Source: Clostridia bacterium (GTDB taxonomy: Bacteria; Bacillota; Clostridia; Oscillospirales; Oscillospiraceae). From it: DNA of 9,603 bases. Of this stretch, positions 1-7,756 are shown in pieces; within the stretch, counting starts at the first letter, position 1, and every line of letters starts with the position of its first letter. Position numbers and translations under genes: made by a program. The DNA is taken from the NCBI GenBank assembly GCA_003245395.1, contig QKDF01000269.1, positions 1 through 9,603 on the forward strand, written 5' to 3'. The notes under the pieces were generated by a model. That model was not told the origin of the DNA and did not search any database. It saw only the letters and a list, made by a program, of their open reading frames with translations.

Positions 1-690
1 AGCGCCAACGCAGGTGTCGCTCTGCACTGCGGGCCAGTTCGTATCTGGTCCGATGCCCTGCACAATGAAAGGACACCGGGATTTTCCGCTGTGACTCCTG
101 ACATTTTAGAAACACTACAGACACACCCGGACTTCAATAATCCAAATGTCATTTTCTACACGCATTGTCACCCTGATCATTATGCCCGGAATCTCACAAT
201 TCAGGCCAAAATGAGCTTTCCCGACGCTAAGCTGATCCTGCCGGAGCGAGAGTTCCCGGATCAGCTTCTTTTGACCGGAGAACGATGCTGTTTTTCTCTG
301 CTCGGACTTACTTTTGATTTCGCCCGCCTGACTCACGAAGGAGCCCAGTATGCCGCCGTTCCAAATTACGGCTGCATAATCGACGACGGGGGGTTTCGGA
401 TTCTGATTGCCGGTGATTGTGCGGTTTCCAACCCGGAACTGGCTGCATTCGTAGGAAATTCCCGCATTGATCTGGCCCTGCTGGATTTTCCATGGGTCAC
501 GCTACGGAAAGGGCGGCAGTTCATCGAACAGTACATCCGCCCGAAGCATCTGGTGATTTATCATCTTCCGTTTGCGGAGAACAATCGATGGGGATATCGG
601 GAAGCGGCCGCCAAAGGCGCGGCATTACTACAGGGCGTGGCGGATATCCGGCTTGTGCAGGACCCTTTTCAGCGGGAAATTTTTGACTGA
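1..690 (+). CDS. MBL-fold metallo-hydrolase, C-terminal part (5' end outside the window)
   Basis: The reading frame is open from base 1 to the TGA at 688-690 (229 residues visible), so the true start lies upstream. A GTG at 91 is in frame, but beginning there would remove the first strands of the fold. The metallo-beta-lactamase signature HxHxDH is present as THCHPDH (His55, His57, Asp59, His60 counted from base 1). Further likely metal ligands follow: His112 in THEG, Asp139 in AGDC and His188 in YHLP. This is a complete ligand set for a two-metal site, so the enzyme should be active. Such proteins are soluble hydrolases with very varied substrates, and nothing here identifies the substrate. 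No signal peptide can be judged because the N-terminus is missing. It is convergent with the HD-GYP gene and shares the hairpin at 721-756 as terminator. The family call is firm; the specific function is unknown. Confidence 0.85.
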   Translation, partial: SANAGVALHCGPVRIWSDALHNERTPGFSAVTPDILETLQTHPDFNNPNVIFYTHCHPDHYARNLTIQAKMSFPDAKLILPEREFPDQLLLTGERCCFSLLGLTFDFARLTHEGAQYAAVPNYGCIIDDGGFRILIAGDCAVSNPELAAFVGNSRIDLALLDFPWVTLRKGRQFIEQYIRPKHLVIYHLPFAENNRWGYREAAAKGAALLQGVADIRLVQDPFQREIFD

Positions 691-718
691 TCCGGTTGAG
701 TTTTTGCGCCGATCAGCC

Positions 719-756
719 AAAAAAGGGCGGAGCCTTTTACAAGGCTCCGCCCTTTT
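719..756. terminator. bidirectional intrinsic terminator between convergent genes
   Basis: A perfect 16-bp inverted repeat has arms at 721-736 (AAAAGGGCGGAGCCTT) and 741-756, with a 4-nt loop (TTAC). The stem core is GC-rich. Read on the plus strand it ends in four T's; read on the minus strand the complement of the A-run 719-724 gives six T's. It lies 30 nt after the hydrolase stop (690) and 14 nt after the HD-GYP gene stop (770), so it can end both transcripts. Confidence 0.92.
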
Positions 757-769
757 GAACTTGAAAATT

Positions 770-3340
770 CTAGGCTGTTTCCGCCGGCGCTGCACTGTGC
801 CGACGAACTTGTGGAGGCAGAAAGATATCTCCAGAACGAACAATCTGAGTAAATATAGTCGTCAGATGAGGATCCAGCTGCGTTCCCGCGCTTTCCTCAA
901 GCCGCATCAGCGCATCCTCCAATAGTAGTCCTCTGCGATATGGGCGGTTGCTCACCATAGCATCGAATGCGTCAGCCACCGCAAGACACCTGGCACTGAC
1001 AGGAATTTCTTCCTCCGTAATTCCACGGGGATAGCCGCCGCCGTCCCACCTCTCATGGTGACCCAAGACAGCCGGGATTAGATAGTCCATTTCCGGCAAA
1101 TGCCGGATCATCTCAATTGAATTGTTCACATGCCCCTTCATCAGACTGTACTCCTGCTCCGTAAGGGCTCCTTTTTTGTTCAGGATATCCTCGGGAATGC
1201 TGATCTTTCCGATATCATGCAGCAAGCCCGCAGAATAGATGGTATAGACCTGCTCTTCGTTCAAACCTACCGCCAGCGCAAGACACGCGGCATAGCGCGC
1301 AACATTTTTGCTGTGGTCGAACGTATAGTGATCCTTCGCGTCAATCGCTGCGGTCAGGGCATAGATGGCACCAACTGCACCGCGCTCAGCGCCATTGCTG
1401 CGCTCCAGATGTTCCACAATGGCGTTCGTACGTTCTGTCAGCCGCTGGGCCGACATATCCGTGGCACCGCGGAACACCACAACCCGATCCTTGCCGCTCT
1501 GCTTGGCGTTGTAGGTCGCCAAATCCGTATTGTCCATGAGCTCCTTGGCGCTCGACGCGGCATATGGGGCCGAGCAAATTCCGATACTGACAGACAGAGG
1601 CTTGAGATGCCGGCGTTCTCTCACATGATTGATGTCCACAACCCGGACTCCGATCTCCCGGGCCAGGATCTGTGCCCGGCTGCTGTCCTGTTTGGGCAGA
1701 AGGGCAGCAAATACCTTCCCACTGGTTCGGTATACAGCGCCGCTGTCGCCTACGCACAGACGGATAACTTCACCGATCCTGCACAGAGCAATATCGCCCT
1801 CTCCCACGCCATACAGCTGGTTGTACAACTTGAAATCATCCGCATCAATGTACATCAGGGTCAGCCCATCCTGCCCGCAGGCTGTGAACTGTTCGTCCAG
1901 CTGCTCGATAAAATAGCGATAGTTATACATTCCAGTCAGCGGATCAACGCGGGCTTCCCGATACATCTGCTCATAAAGCCCCGCATTTTTCAGCGCCATA
2001 GACGCAATGGAACTGACTGTTTCCAGAAAGCCTATTTCCGAGGCGCCGAATGGCCGCCCCCGAAATTTGGAAGAAAGCAGCATCAGACCTATAATTTCAG
2101 TTCCGTTGCGCATTGCCACCATACAGGCGATGTCCAGTCTCTGAAACAGCTCCTTCTCCGCAGCCCAGTCGGAGATGGCATGCGGTGTACAGTGGTAATC
2201 CCGTACGATCAGATACGGCTCCTGCTCCTGCAGATAACGGATCTTAGGGCTGTCTCGGTCGATAGAAAACGTAGGCGGATTCAGTGGGTTTGCACTGTAT
2301 CGGGCCTCAAAATGATTCCCATCCGGCAGGCAGATATAAATTTGCTCCACCGGAATTTCCTCCTGAACAACGTCCGCCAGCTTCTGCATGATGGCGCCGG
2401 TACTCAGGCTTTGGGTCACATCGGAAGAAAATTGCTTGAGACGGTTATTCTGCTTCTCCTCACGGATAAACAGAACATTGATCAGTTTTCGCATCCCGGT
2501 GTAGGTCACCAGCAATGCTCCCGCCAGCATGACGGAAACCAGTACGACAGAGAGGTCCGGCGCCAGGCCCACAACATTCTCCAGAAAACTTTGAACCGGT
2601 CTGACGAAAAAAATTCCCAGCAACGCGTATACAGACACAGTTGTAATGGTCAGTAATCCGTGAGAGATTGCCAGCGTCATACGGAACAGGCGTCGGCGGT
2701 ATAGCGCAAACGCCACCATGCCGGCAAACACCACGCCGGCCAGAGTATCATACGGGAAGATATTCCCCGGCAGCAAAATTTGCAGCATGTTGCCAGCCAG
2801 CATAACCAGGCCGCCCCAGAACAAAATCCACGCGCCTGAGGGCTGGCCGCCTTCCTCCCGTGCCATGCGAAGCAGAAGCAGTAAAGAGGCAAAAATCACG
2901 CCCACAAACAGGATACAGGGAAACACCATATGCCAATTAACGGTATAGGTGAACAATACAGAGCCGTCCGGGCCATAGATCAGTGTCGGAGGCGCCAGAA
3001 AAAAGCCGGTGATCGTGCCGGGCACCAGAAGCACTGTGCCGGCAAAGAAAATCCACAACAGCAGATTTCCCCGTTCCCGCGCAAATCTGTGCAGGAAAAG
3101 ATAGAAGAGAAATTCCGTGGAGAAAATGGAAAGCAGAGATACATAGTACCAGAAGGGCACTCCAGGCCACGTCTGCAGGCGCATCAGAATCGAGCCGCCT
3201 GTCCAGGTCAAGCAGTCAATTATCAGAAACAAGAACGCACGGATCTCAGTGGTTTTCCGTGCCGCCATGAAGACGCTGAACATCAGGGCAAACCCGAAGA
3301 GTGCCAGTACGTTTACATAGAGGAAAGGAACGCCACTCAT
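770..3340 (-). CDS. multi-pass membrane GAF / degenerate GGDEF / HD-GYP protein (putative cyclic-di-GMP phosphodiesterase)
   Basis: The product is 856 residues. The N-terminal ~290 residues hold about eight or nine hydrophobic segments (roughly 5-27, 33-55, 62-86, 92-116, 136-157, 168-190, 197-219, 222-246, 263-287), like the 7TM sensor regions of some kinases. A GAF-like domain follows (about 300-455). A GGDEF-like domain (about 464-624) keeps DPLTG and IDADDFK, but the active-site motif reads SGKVF (540-544) and no inhibitory RxxD site is clear, so it should not make cyclic-di-GMP. The HD-GYP domain (about 658-839) is intact: His676, HD at 708-709, His737, HHERWDG from 761, GYP 769-771 and VADAFDAM. 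It should hydrolyse cyclic-di-GMP at the membrane under control of the sensor parts. An upstream ATG at 3358 lacks a ribosome binding site; the ATG at 3340 overlaps the GH3 stop as TGATG and has GGGAGG 10 nt upstream. Last gene of the operon. Confidence 0.88.
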   Translation of the reverse strand: MSGVPFLYVNVLALFGFALMFSVFMAARKTTEIRAFLFLIIDCLTWTGGSILMRLQTWPGVPFWYYVSLLSIFSTEFLFYLFLHRFARERGNLLLWIFFAGTVLLVPGTITGFFLAPPTLIYGPDGSVLFTYTVNWHMVFPCILFVGVIFASLLLLLRMAREEGGQPSGAWILFWGGLVMLAGNMLQILLPGNIFPYDTLAGVVFAGMVAFALYRRRLFRMTLAISHGLLTITTVSVYALLGIFFVRPVQSFLENVVGLAPDLSVVLVSVMLAGALLVTYTGMRKLINVLFIREEKQNNRLKQFSSDVTQSLSTGAIMQKLADVVQEEIPVEQIYICLPDGNHFEARYSANPLNPPTFSIDRDSPKIRYLQEQEPYLIVRDYHCTPHAISDWAAEKELFQRLDIACMVAMRNGTEIIGLMLLSSKFRGRPFGASEIGFLETVSSIASMALKNAGLYEQMYREARVDPLTGMYNYRYFIEQLDEQFTACGQDGLTLMYIDADDFKLYNQLYGVGEGDIALCRIGEVIRLCVGDSGAVYRTSGKVFAALLPKQDSSRAQILAREIGVRVVDINHVRERRHLKPLSVSIGICSAPYAASSAKELMDNTDLATYNAKQSGKDRVVVFRGATDMSAQRLTERTNAIVEHLERSNGAERGAVGAIYALTAAIDAKDHYTFDHSKNVARYAACLALAVGLNEEQVYTIYSAGLLHDIGKISIPEDILNKKGALTEQEYSLMKGHVNNSIEMIRHLPEMDYLIPAVLGHHERWDGGGYPRGITEEEIPVSARCLAVADAFDAMVSNRPYRRGLLLEDALMRLEESAGTQLDPHLTTIFTQIVRSGDIFLPPQVRRHSAAPAETA

Positions 3341-4947
3341 CACACAGTCGCCTCCCATGGTGGATAATAGGCACGGGCCTGATATTTCAGCAAGCCCTGC
3401 AAATCCAGCATATTGGGGTTAATCCGCGAAAGTCTGTGTCCCCTCTCCCGCTCATATCCCGTAATCGTGCCCGCTTTCAGAATTGTGATTTGGAGAGGTT
3501 CCATATTTAAAAGCTTTTTCAAATCGCTGTAATCGCTGTCAAAATACTGAAAATAGACAGACAGATGCTGCTCAAGCACCCGGCGTACCACGACCTCTTC
3601 CCCCAGCGCCTCCGGTGGGATCTCCACAAACAAGTGGAGATAGGGGTTATTGCCCTCGTCGTATTCTTTTTTCAGCACCCACTCTCCCAGATTCAGGCGG
3701 GACAGCCGGATGACCTCTTTCATGGATTCTTCAGTAATCCGGGTAAAACCGGCAATATCGATCACATCGGGTACACGGTCCACATACGCAAACCGGGGCA
3801 GTTCTCCCCGTCCCGCACTGACACACTGGAATACATCCCCGATCCGATAGCGCATAAATGCGCCCCCGTGGAAAACGCTGATGACCAATTCATAGTTTTG
3901 CCCGGTCGTCACCTCGTCCATTAGACAGGTACGAGGTCGGTATGCGGGATCGCGCAGGTTGCGGTTCATTTCCTCCTCTGGAATGAACTCATAAAAACAG
4001 GAATCAGGAAAGAAAACCATACCGTTGTGTTCCCATGTCTCGGCGCCCAGACAAGTGGACTCAGTCCCCAGAATGGCTTCCGTCGGCATAATTCCCCAAG
4101 CTGCCGCCAGTCGGTCGCGGTAACAGTGGGCATCCGTTCCACCGTAGAAAAATGCTTTCAGATGAAAGATGTCCTTGGGAAGAAGCGGTCGTCCATCCCT
4201 GCGGCAGATATATTTTGCCCGCAGATAGCGTACGGCATGGCGGAAGGAGATCTTCTTCTTTCCCCCCGAGCCGCCGGTGCTTTTACTGAAGTTCTCGGTA
4301 ATGTAATTTGCAACACTGCCGATGGCAAAAAAGTAATCCACACCTCCGGACAGGGCCATGGAAAAGCCCTTTTTTATCCGCTGCGTAAAGGAAAGGTCGG
4401 AATTGGCATTGCTGTCCGGAAGCCACACAAGTTTCAAATCCTCATCAAACAGGGAGGGCATCAACCCCGTGGCATACGGCAGCGGCGCGCCGCCATAGAG
4501 CACCCGGAAACCTTTCTTCACCTCAAAATTGCCCTTCTCCTTTGCAGACGCCATCATAACGGTGGAAATCAGATTGTGACGATAGCGATTGAGCATCTCG
4601 CGGGTATAAGGGGCCATTTTGGTGGGGCGCAGTCCGCCCTCCCAGGTCGTCTGAATCCAGGTGGCCGGCGTATCACACAGCATCTCACTGCGTTTGGCCA
4701 GCAGCACATCAGCATAATCCTCATAAGTGGTAAGCGGGAGCATCTCCCGCAATTCATCGATCGTTTTGGGCTCATGGCCGCGCAGCAGCTTTCTGCCCAG
4801 ACCGCAGGCGCTCCAGAGATGAAGCTGTTCTTCCATCAGCCTCCGCTGGATGTACATATACTCGGAGAGATCCATGTCCAAAAAGCCGCAGTATTCTCTC
4901 CAGAGCTGCTCATGATTGACTTTATTCAACTTCTCGTCAAAGCGCAA
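3340..4947 (-). CDS. GH3 family protein (acyl-adenylate/firefly luciferase superfamily)
   Basis: The product is 535 residues, the usual length for GH3 enzymes. In plants these ATP-dependent ligases adenylate a carboxylic acid and conjugate it to an amino acid; bacterial substrates are largely unknown. Family marks are the MRYRIGD motif (RYRIGD at 366-371) after an ELVIS strand, the CFYEFIP segment (317-323), and GTEST (about 294-298) where the adenylation motif is expected. The first ATP-phosphate motif, normally Ser/Thr/Gly-rich followed by PK, reads TTWEGGLRPTK (100-110), and the C-terminal catalytic-Lys region is also atypical, so adenylation cannot be assumed. No signal peptide or membrane segment is apparent. 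I start at the TTG at 4947, which has a strong GGGGAGGGGG site about 8-10 nt upstream and lies 40 nt after the upstream stop. The longer GTG start at 5010 has no ribosome binding site and overlaps that gene by 23 nt. The downstream gene overlaps by one base. Confidence 0.82.
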   Translation of the reverse strand: MRFDEKLNKVNHEQLWREYCGFLDMDLSEYMYIQRRLMEEQLHLWSACGLGRKLLRGHEPKTIDELREMLPLTTYEDYADVLLAKRSEMLCDTPATWIQTTWEGGLRPTKMAPYTREMLNRYRHNLISTVMMASAKEKGNFEVKKGFRVLYGGAPLPYATGLMPSLFDEDLKLVWLPDSNANSDLSFTQRIKKGFSMALSGGVDYFFAIGSVANYITENFSKSTGGSGGKKKISFRHAVRYLRAKYICRRDGRPLLPKDIFHLKAFFYGGTDAHCYRDRLAAAWGIMPTEAILGTESTCLGAETWEHNGMVFFPDSCFYEFIPEEEMNRNLRDPAYRPRTCLMDEVTTGQNYELVISVFHGGAFMRYRIGDVFQCVSAGRGELPRFAYVDRVPDVIDIAGFTRITEESMKEVIRLSRLNLGEWVLKKEYDEGNNPYLHLFVEIPPEALGEEVVVRRVLEQHLSVYFQYFDSDYSDLKKLLNMEPLQITILKAGTITGYERERGHRLSRINPNMLDLQGLLKYQARAYYPPWEATV

Positions 4948-4987
4948 CGGAATTCCCCCTCCCCTCTCTCTGGTCCGGCTCCTAAAC

Positions 4988-5533
4988 TCAGCTTCGGCCG
5001 CAGCAGGCACGAAAACTGGCTGCCGTGGGCATCAGGAACGGCGTTACCCTGGAATATGCGGCGTAACCCGCCAGCCTGCCGGGAAACACGTACCGATCCT
5101 CAAAAAGCACCAGCAAAAAATTCAAAACGCTGTAGAGCACAGCCGTCATAAACGAAACTCCCGTAGCCAGCCAAAGGCATCCATACAGCCCCACAAACCA
5201 TAAAACTCCCGGATGCCGACACAGGGCGTACAGCCCGCGGGTTACCACCGGCCGCTCCTGACCCGGACAGGCATAAGATGCTTGTGTGGGCAGGGCAAAA
5301 AACAAGGTGTACACCAACAGCCCGCCGAAAGCAGCCGCCAGCATAAAAAACAAGCCCCGGGGCCAGCCGGAAAGCAGGGCTTCCCCCCGCACGGCATCCA
5401 GCCCCGTAGCCACAGCCAGAAGCGCAGCCCCTGCCGGAAAGCACCACTTCAGGTACCGCCGGGCTAGCTTCCAGTCGTTATAGTCGCTTAGAAAAAAAAA
5501 GGCAAACGCACCGATCCCCATAATCACAGGCAT
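4988..5533 (-). CDS. isoprenylcysteine carboxyl methyltransferase / phospholipid methyltransferase-like membrane protein
   Basis: The product is a 181-residue integral membrane protein with hydrophobic stretches at about 3-15, 30-44, 58-80, 109-126 and 127-144. The C-terminal half fits the ICMT/PEMT family: a Gly-Leu-Tyr then RHP (106-108) leading into a membrane segment, then Glu145-Asp146 in LFEDRYVFPG, and an AGYAAYSRVTPFLMP tail (155-169) like the usual Y-x-x-Y-x-x-x-x-P-x-x-x-P ending. These motifs bind S-adenosylmethionine in the known family. The substrate could be a carboxylate, a phospholipid head group or another lipid acceptor; sequence cannot decide. Bacteria do not normally prenylate CAAX proteins, so the family name should not be read as its substrate. 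The ATG at 5533 has a GGGGGAG site about 6 nt upstream. It is the first gene of the operon, about 65 nt after the predicted transcription start. The family is likely; the function is open. Confidence 0.72.
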   Translation of the reverse strand: MPVIMGIGAFAFFFLSDYNDWKLARRYLKWCFPAGAALLAVATGLDAVRGEALLSGWPRGLFFMLAAAFGGLLVYTLFFALPTQASYACPGQERPVVTRGLYALCRHPGVLWFVGLYGCLWLATGVSFMTAVLYSVLNFLLVLFEDRYVFPGRLAGYAAYSRVTPFLMPTAASFRACCGRS

Positions 5534-5604
5534 GGTGCGCTCCCCCCTTCTCTTGCAGCAAATTCATCAATTTGCATAAACTAGTTATGTTACCCTTTTT
5601 TACC

Positions 5605-5633
5605 ATTATAACTTGAATATCCCTCAATTTCAA
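5605..5633 (-). promoter_or_regulatory. sigma-A-type promoter of the methyltransferase-GH3-HD-GYP operon
   Basis: On the minus strand a TTGAAA -35 box (5633-5628) and a TATAAT -10 box (5610-5605) are separated by exactly 17 nt. This is one base from consensus in total. Transcription should begin near 5598, giving a leader of about 65 nt before the ATG at 5533. No further promoter or terminator is evident inside the operon until 756. Confidence 0.85.
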
Positions 5634-5804
5634 CGAAATTCCCATGCACATTTTTAACAAATTCACCAGATGCTGCTTCCCACAAGATATAGGCACAAGT
5701 CGCCTGAATCCGACCTATTTCTAGTTGAAGTTTCGCATATTCCAAGCGAATGAACGTAATTGCCCTTTTATATCTTCAAGGCAATGACAATTTCCAGCAA
5801 AATG
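5634..5804. other. AT-rich intergenic spacer after uvrC with weak inverted repeats
   Basis: No gene is supported here. GACAATT at 5786-5792 and AATTGTC at 5807-5813 form a 7-bp inverted repeat that overlaps the uvrC stop. A second, bulged pairing (AAGGGCAAT with ATTGCCTT, minus strand, within about 5760-5785) follows. Neither has a clear T-tract, so uvrC lacks a convincing intrinsic terminator and some read-through into the next operon is possible. Confidence 0.4.
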
Positions 5805-7661
5805 TCAATTGTCTTCCAGCTCAATTTCTCCTTTTTTCGACAAATCTGTTCCGTTTAAATGGCGATGCACCGACTCTGCAGCGGAAGTGGGCAGGATCTC
5901 ACACAGTTCTTCCAGCGTGGCGGAGCGGATGGCTTTGAGACTTCCGAACCGTTTTCGCAGTGCCTCTCTCCGCTTGGGCCCCACCCCCGGAATGTCGTCC
6001 AGTGCGGAGCGGAGCGCCCCTTTCCGGTGTGACTCCCGATTGAATGTGATGGCAAAGCGGTGAGTTTCCTCCTGGATCTGCCCGACGAGAGAAAACACAC
6101 CCTGGTTCGCCGCAATGCCGATCTCCCGTCCCTCGGGTGTTACCAGAGCGCGGGTGCGGTGACGGTCATCCTTCACCATTCCGAAAATAGGCACATCCAC
6201 GCCGAAGGATTCAGTCACTTCCTGCACAGCCCGGGCGTGGGTTACTCCGCCGTCGATCAAAAACAGATCCGGCAGGGGTGTAAATTTCTCATCTCCGTCC
6301 CGCCAGTGCTGCAGTCTCCGGCGCAGCACCTCCCGCATAGAGGCATAGTCGTCGGGATGCCCCTCCAGCTCCTTGATCCGGAAGCGCCGATAGGCGCTTT
6401 TAAGCGGTCGTGTTCCGGCGTAGACCACCATGGAGGCTACAATATCGCTTGAGCCGGTGTTGGAGATATCGAAGGATTCGATCCGTCCTGGAACCTCCGG
6501 AAGCCCGGTCATTTTTGCCAACAGCCGCAGCGTCTGATCTGCGCGTTCTTCCCTGCTGGTGGCTCGTTCGGCTTCTTCCATGGCGTTGCGCCGGGCCATG
6601 GTCAGGAGCTCCGCCTTCTCACCTCTCTGGGGTACATGAACCCAGACTCGGTGCTCCACCCGCTCCGTCAATACCCGGGACAGTTCTTCGCAGTCCCCGG
6701 AATCCGCAGGCAGCAGGATCTCATGCGGCAGCAATGCACGGGGCAGGTAATACTGCGCGGTGATGGCCGCCAGCATCTCCCCTTCTTCCTCGTCGCCTGG
6801 AACGGCAAACAGCTCTGTCTCCCGCCCGGTCAGCTGCCCGTCTTCCACATGCAGCACGGCGTAGCAGCACTTGGCGCCTTTCCAAATGCCCCAGATATCC
6901 GTATCCGCACACAGTCCGGCGATGACGGTCTGACGCTTGCTCAGTGCGCTAATAGCCGCGGCGCGGTCGCGCAGCTGGGCCGCACGCTCAAAATGCAGAG
7001 CCTCCGCCTCGCTCTGCATCTCCTCTTGAATCCGGCGGATCAGCTGCTTTCCCTTCCCGTTCAGAAGCTCTGCCGCCTGGTCCATCCGGGCGCGGTATTC
7101 CTCCGCCGTCATTTCCGGGCGGCAGAAGCCGTCGCATTTTCCCATATGGTAATTCAAGCAGGGGCGGTTTGCGCCAATGTCCCGGGGGAACCTGCGGCTG
7201 CAGGTGGGCAGCTTCAAAGCCGCACAAACTGCGTCAATCGCCTGGCGGGTCTCATGCCGGCCGCCGAAGGGGCCAAAATAGCGGGCTCCGTCATCCGCCA
7301 GACGGTTCACCATGGAAAAGCGGGGATACGGTTCGTTGGACAGGCGGATAAAGGGATACCCCTTGTCATCCTTGAGGAGGATGTTATATTTTGGGCTGTG
7401 GCGCTTGATCAGGGAGTTTTCAAGAACCAGCGCTTCAAACTCACTGGAGACAAAGATCGTGTCAAAACGGTCTACCTGCGACACCATGTTCCGGGTCTTG
7501 GCCGTATGGGAGGCACTGTCCTGAAAATATTGACTGACCCGGTTTTTCAATTTTTTGGCCTTGCCTACATAGATAACTTTGCCGGTCTTGTCCATCATCA
7601 GATAAACACCCGGCTTGAGCGGCAGATCGTTGGCCTTTTCCCGCAGTTCTTCCCGCGTCAT
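5805..7661 (-). CDS. uvrC: UvrABC system protein C (excinuclease ABC subunit C)
   Basis: The 618-residue product is the nuclease subunit of nucleotide excision repair, which cuts the damaged strand on both sides of a lesion after UvrA/UvrB loading. The GIY-YIG domain (about 14-95) makes the 3' cut and has Tyr20, Tyr31 (IYVGKAKKLKNR), Arg41, Glu81 and Asn93. Four cysteines at 154, 168, 176 and 180 match the pattern proposed to hold an iron-sulfur cluster in other UvrC proteins. A UVR motif for UvrB contact lies at about 203-238. The RNase H-like 5' nuclease has Asp398 (SFDIS), Asp470 (FLIDGG) and probably His534 (HRFAIT). A helix-hairpin-helix DNA-binding region (about 554-588, IPGVGPKRREAL) ends the protein. 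The start at 7661 has a perfect AAAGGAGG site 7 nt upstream; an in-frame ATG at 7691 would lie at the predicted promoter's start site and is rejected. The gene is full length and appears monocistronic. Confidence 0.98.
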   Translation of the reverse strand: MTREELREKANDLPLKPGVYLMMDKTGKVIYVGKAKKLKNRVSQYFQDSASHTAKTRNMVSQVDRFDTIFVSSEFEALVLENSLIKRHSPKYNILLKDDKGYPFIRLSNEPYPRFSMVNRLADDGARYFGPFGGRHETRQAIDAVCAALKLPTCSRRFPRDIGANRPCLNYHMGKCDGFCRPEMTAEEYRARMDQAAELLNGKGKQLIRRIQEEMQSEAEALHFERAAQLRDRAAAISALSKRQTVIAGLCADTDIWGIWKGAKCCYAVLHVEDGQLTGRETELFAVPGDEEEGEMLAAITAQYYLPRALLPHEILLPADSGDCEELSRVLTERVEHRVWVHVPQRGEKAELLTMARRNAMEEAERATSREERADQTLRLLAKMTGLPEVPGRIESFDISNTGSSDIVASMVVYAGTRPLKSAYRRFRIKELEGHPDDYASMREVLRRRLQHWRDGDEKFTPLPDLFLIDGGVTHARAVQEVTESFGVDVPIFGMVKDDRHRTRALVTPEGREIGIAANQGVFSLVGQIQEETHRFAITFNRESHRKGALRSALDDIPGVGPKRREALRKRFGSLKAIRSATLEELCEILPTSAAESVHRHLNGTDLSKKGEIELEDN

Positions 7662-7691
7662 GTCCTCGCCTCCTTTGCATCGGTCTTCCAC

Positions 7692-7700
7692 AGTATAACA
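7692..7700 (-). promoter_or_regulatory. probable extended -10 promoter for uvrC
   Basis: The minus strand reads TGTTATACT: a TATACT -10 box (7697-7692) preceded by the TGn extension. The -35 region (TTTTCT at 17-nt spacing) is weak and lies inside the tail of the HPr terminator, which fits an extended -10 promoter that needs little -35 contact. The start site would be near 7685, about 24 nt before the uvrC ATG. Confidence 0.5.
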
Positions 7701-7709
7701 AACCCGGGC

Positions 7710-7743
7710 AAAAAAGAAAACCCTGTGTTCCCACAGGGTTTTC
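7710..7743 (-). terminator. intrinsic terminator of the HPr gene
   Basis: A 12-bp perfect stem (GAAAACCCTGTG at 7716-7727 pairing with 7732-7743, loop 7728-7731) is followed on the minus strand by six T's (7715-7710). It starts 14 nt after the HPr stop codon and separates HPr from uvrC transcription. Confidence 0.93.
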
Positions 7744-7756
7744 AGCAGAGCTTGTG

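Noticed and set aside
1130..2656. Long plus-strand open frame (508 codons) opposite the HD-GYP gene
   Set aside because: It is antisense to a gene with clear GAF/GGDEF/HD-GYP motifs, its translation has no recognisable domain, and it is rich in His/Arg/Gln as expected for a shadow frame.
4027..5151. 374-codon plus-strand open frame opposite the GH3 gene
   Set aside because: It is the antisense shadow of a real gene; the composition is not protein-like and no motif was found.
5478..5696. 72-codon minus-strand frame ahead of the methyltransferase gene
   Set aside because: It spans the operon promoter, has no ribosome binding site and overlaps the methyltransferase start in another frame.
5786..5813. 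Inverted repeat at the uvrC stop as a terminator
   Set aside because: The stem is only 7 bp, AT-rich, overlaps the stop codon and has no T-tract.
7719..7741. LexA-like GAAC-N4-GGTT sequence upstream of uvrC
   Set aside because: It is part of the HPr terminator stem and deviates from the GAAC-N4-GTTC core, so it is better explained by the hairpin.
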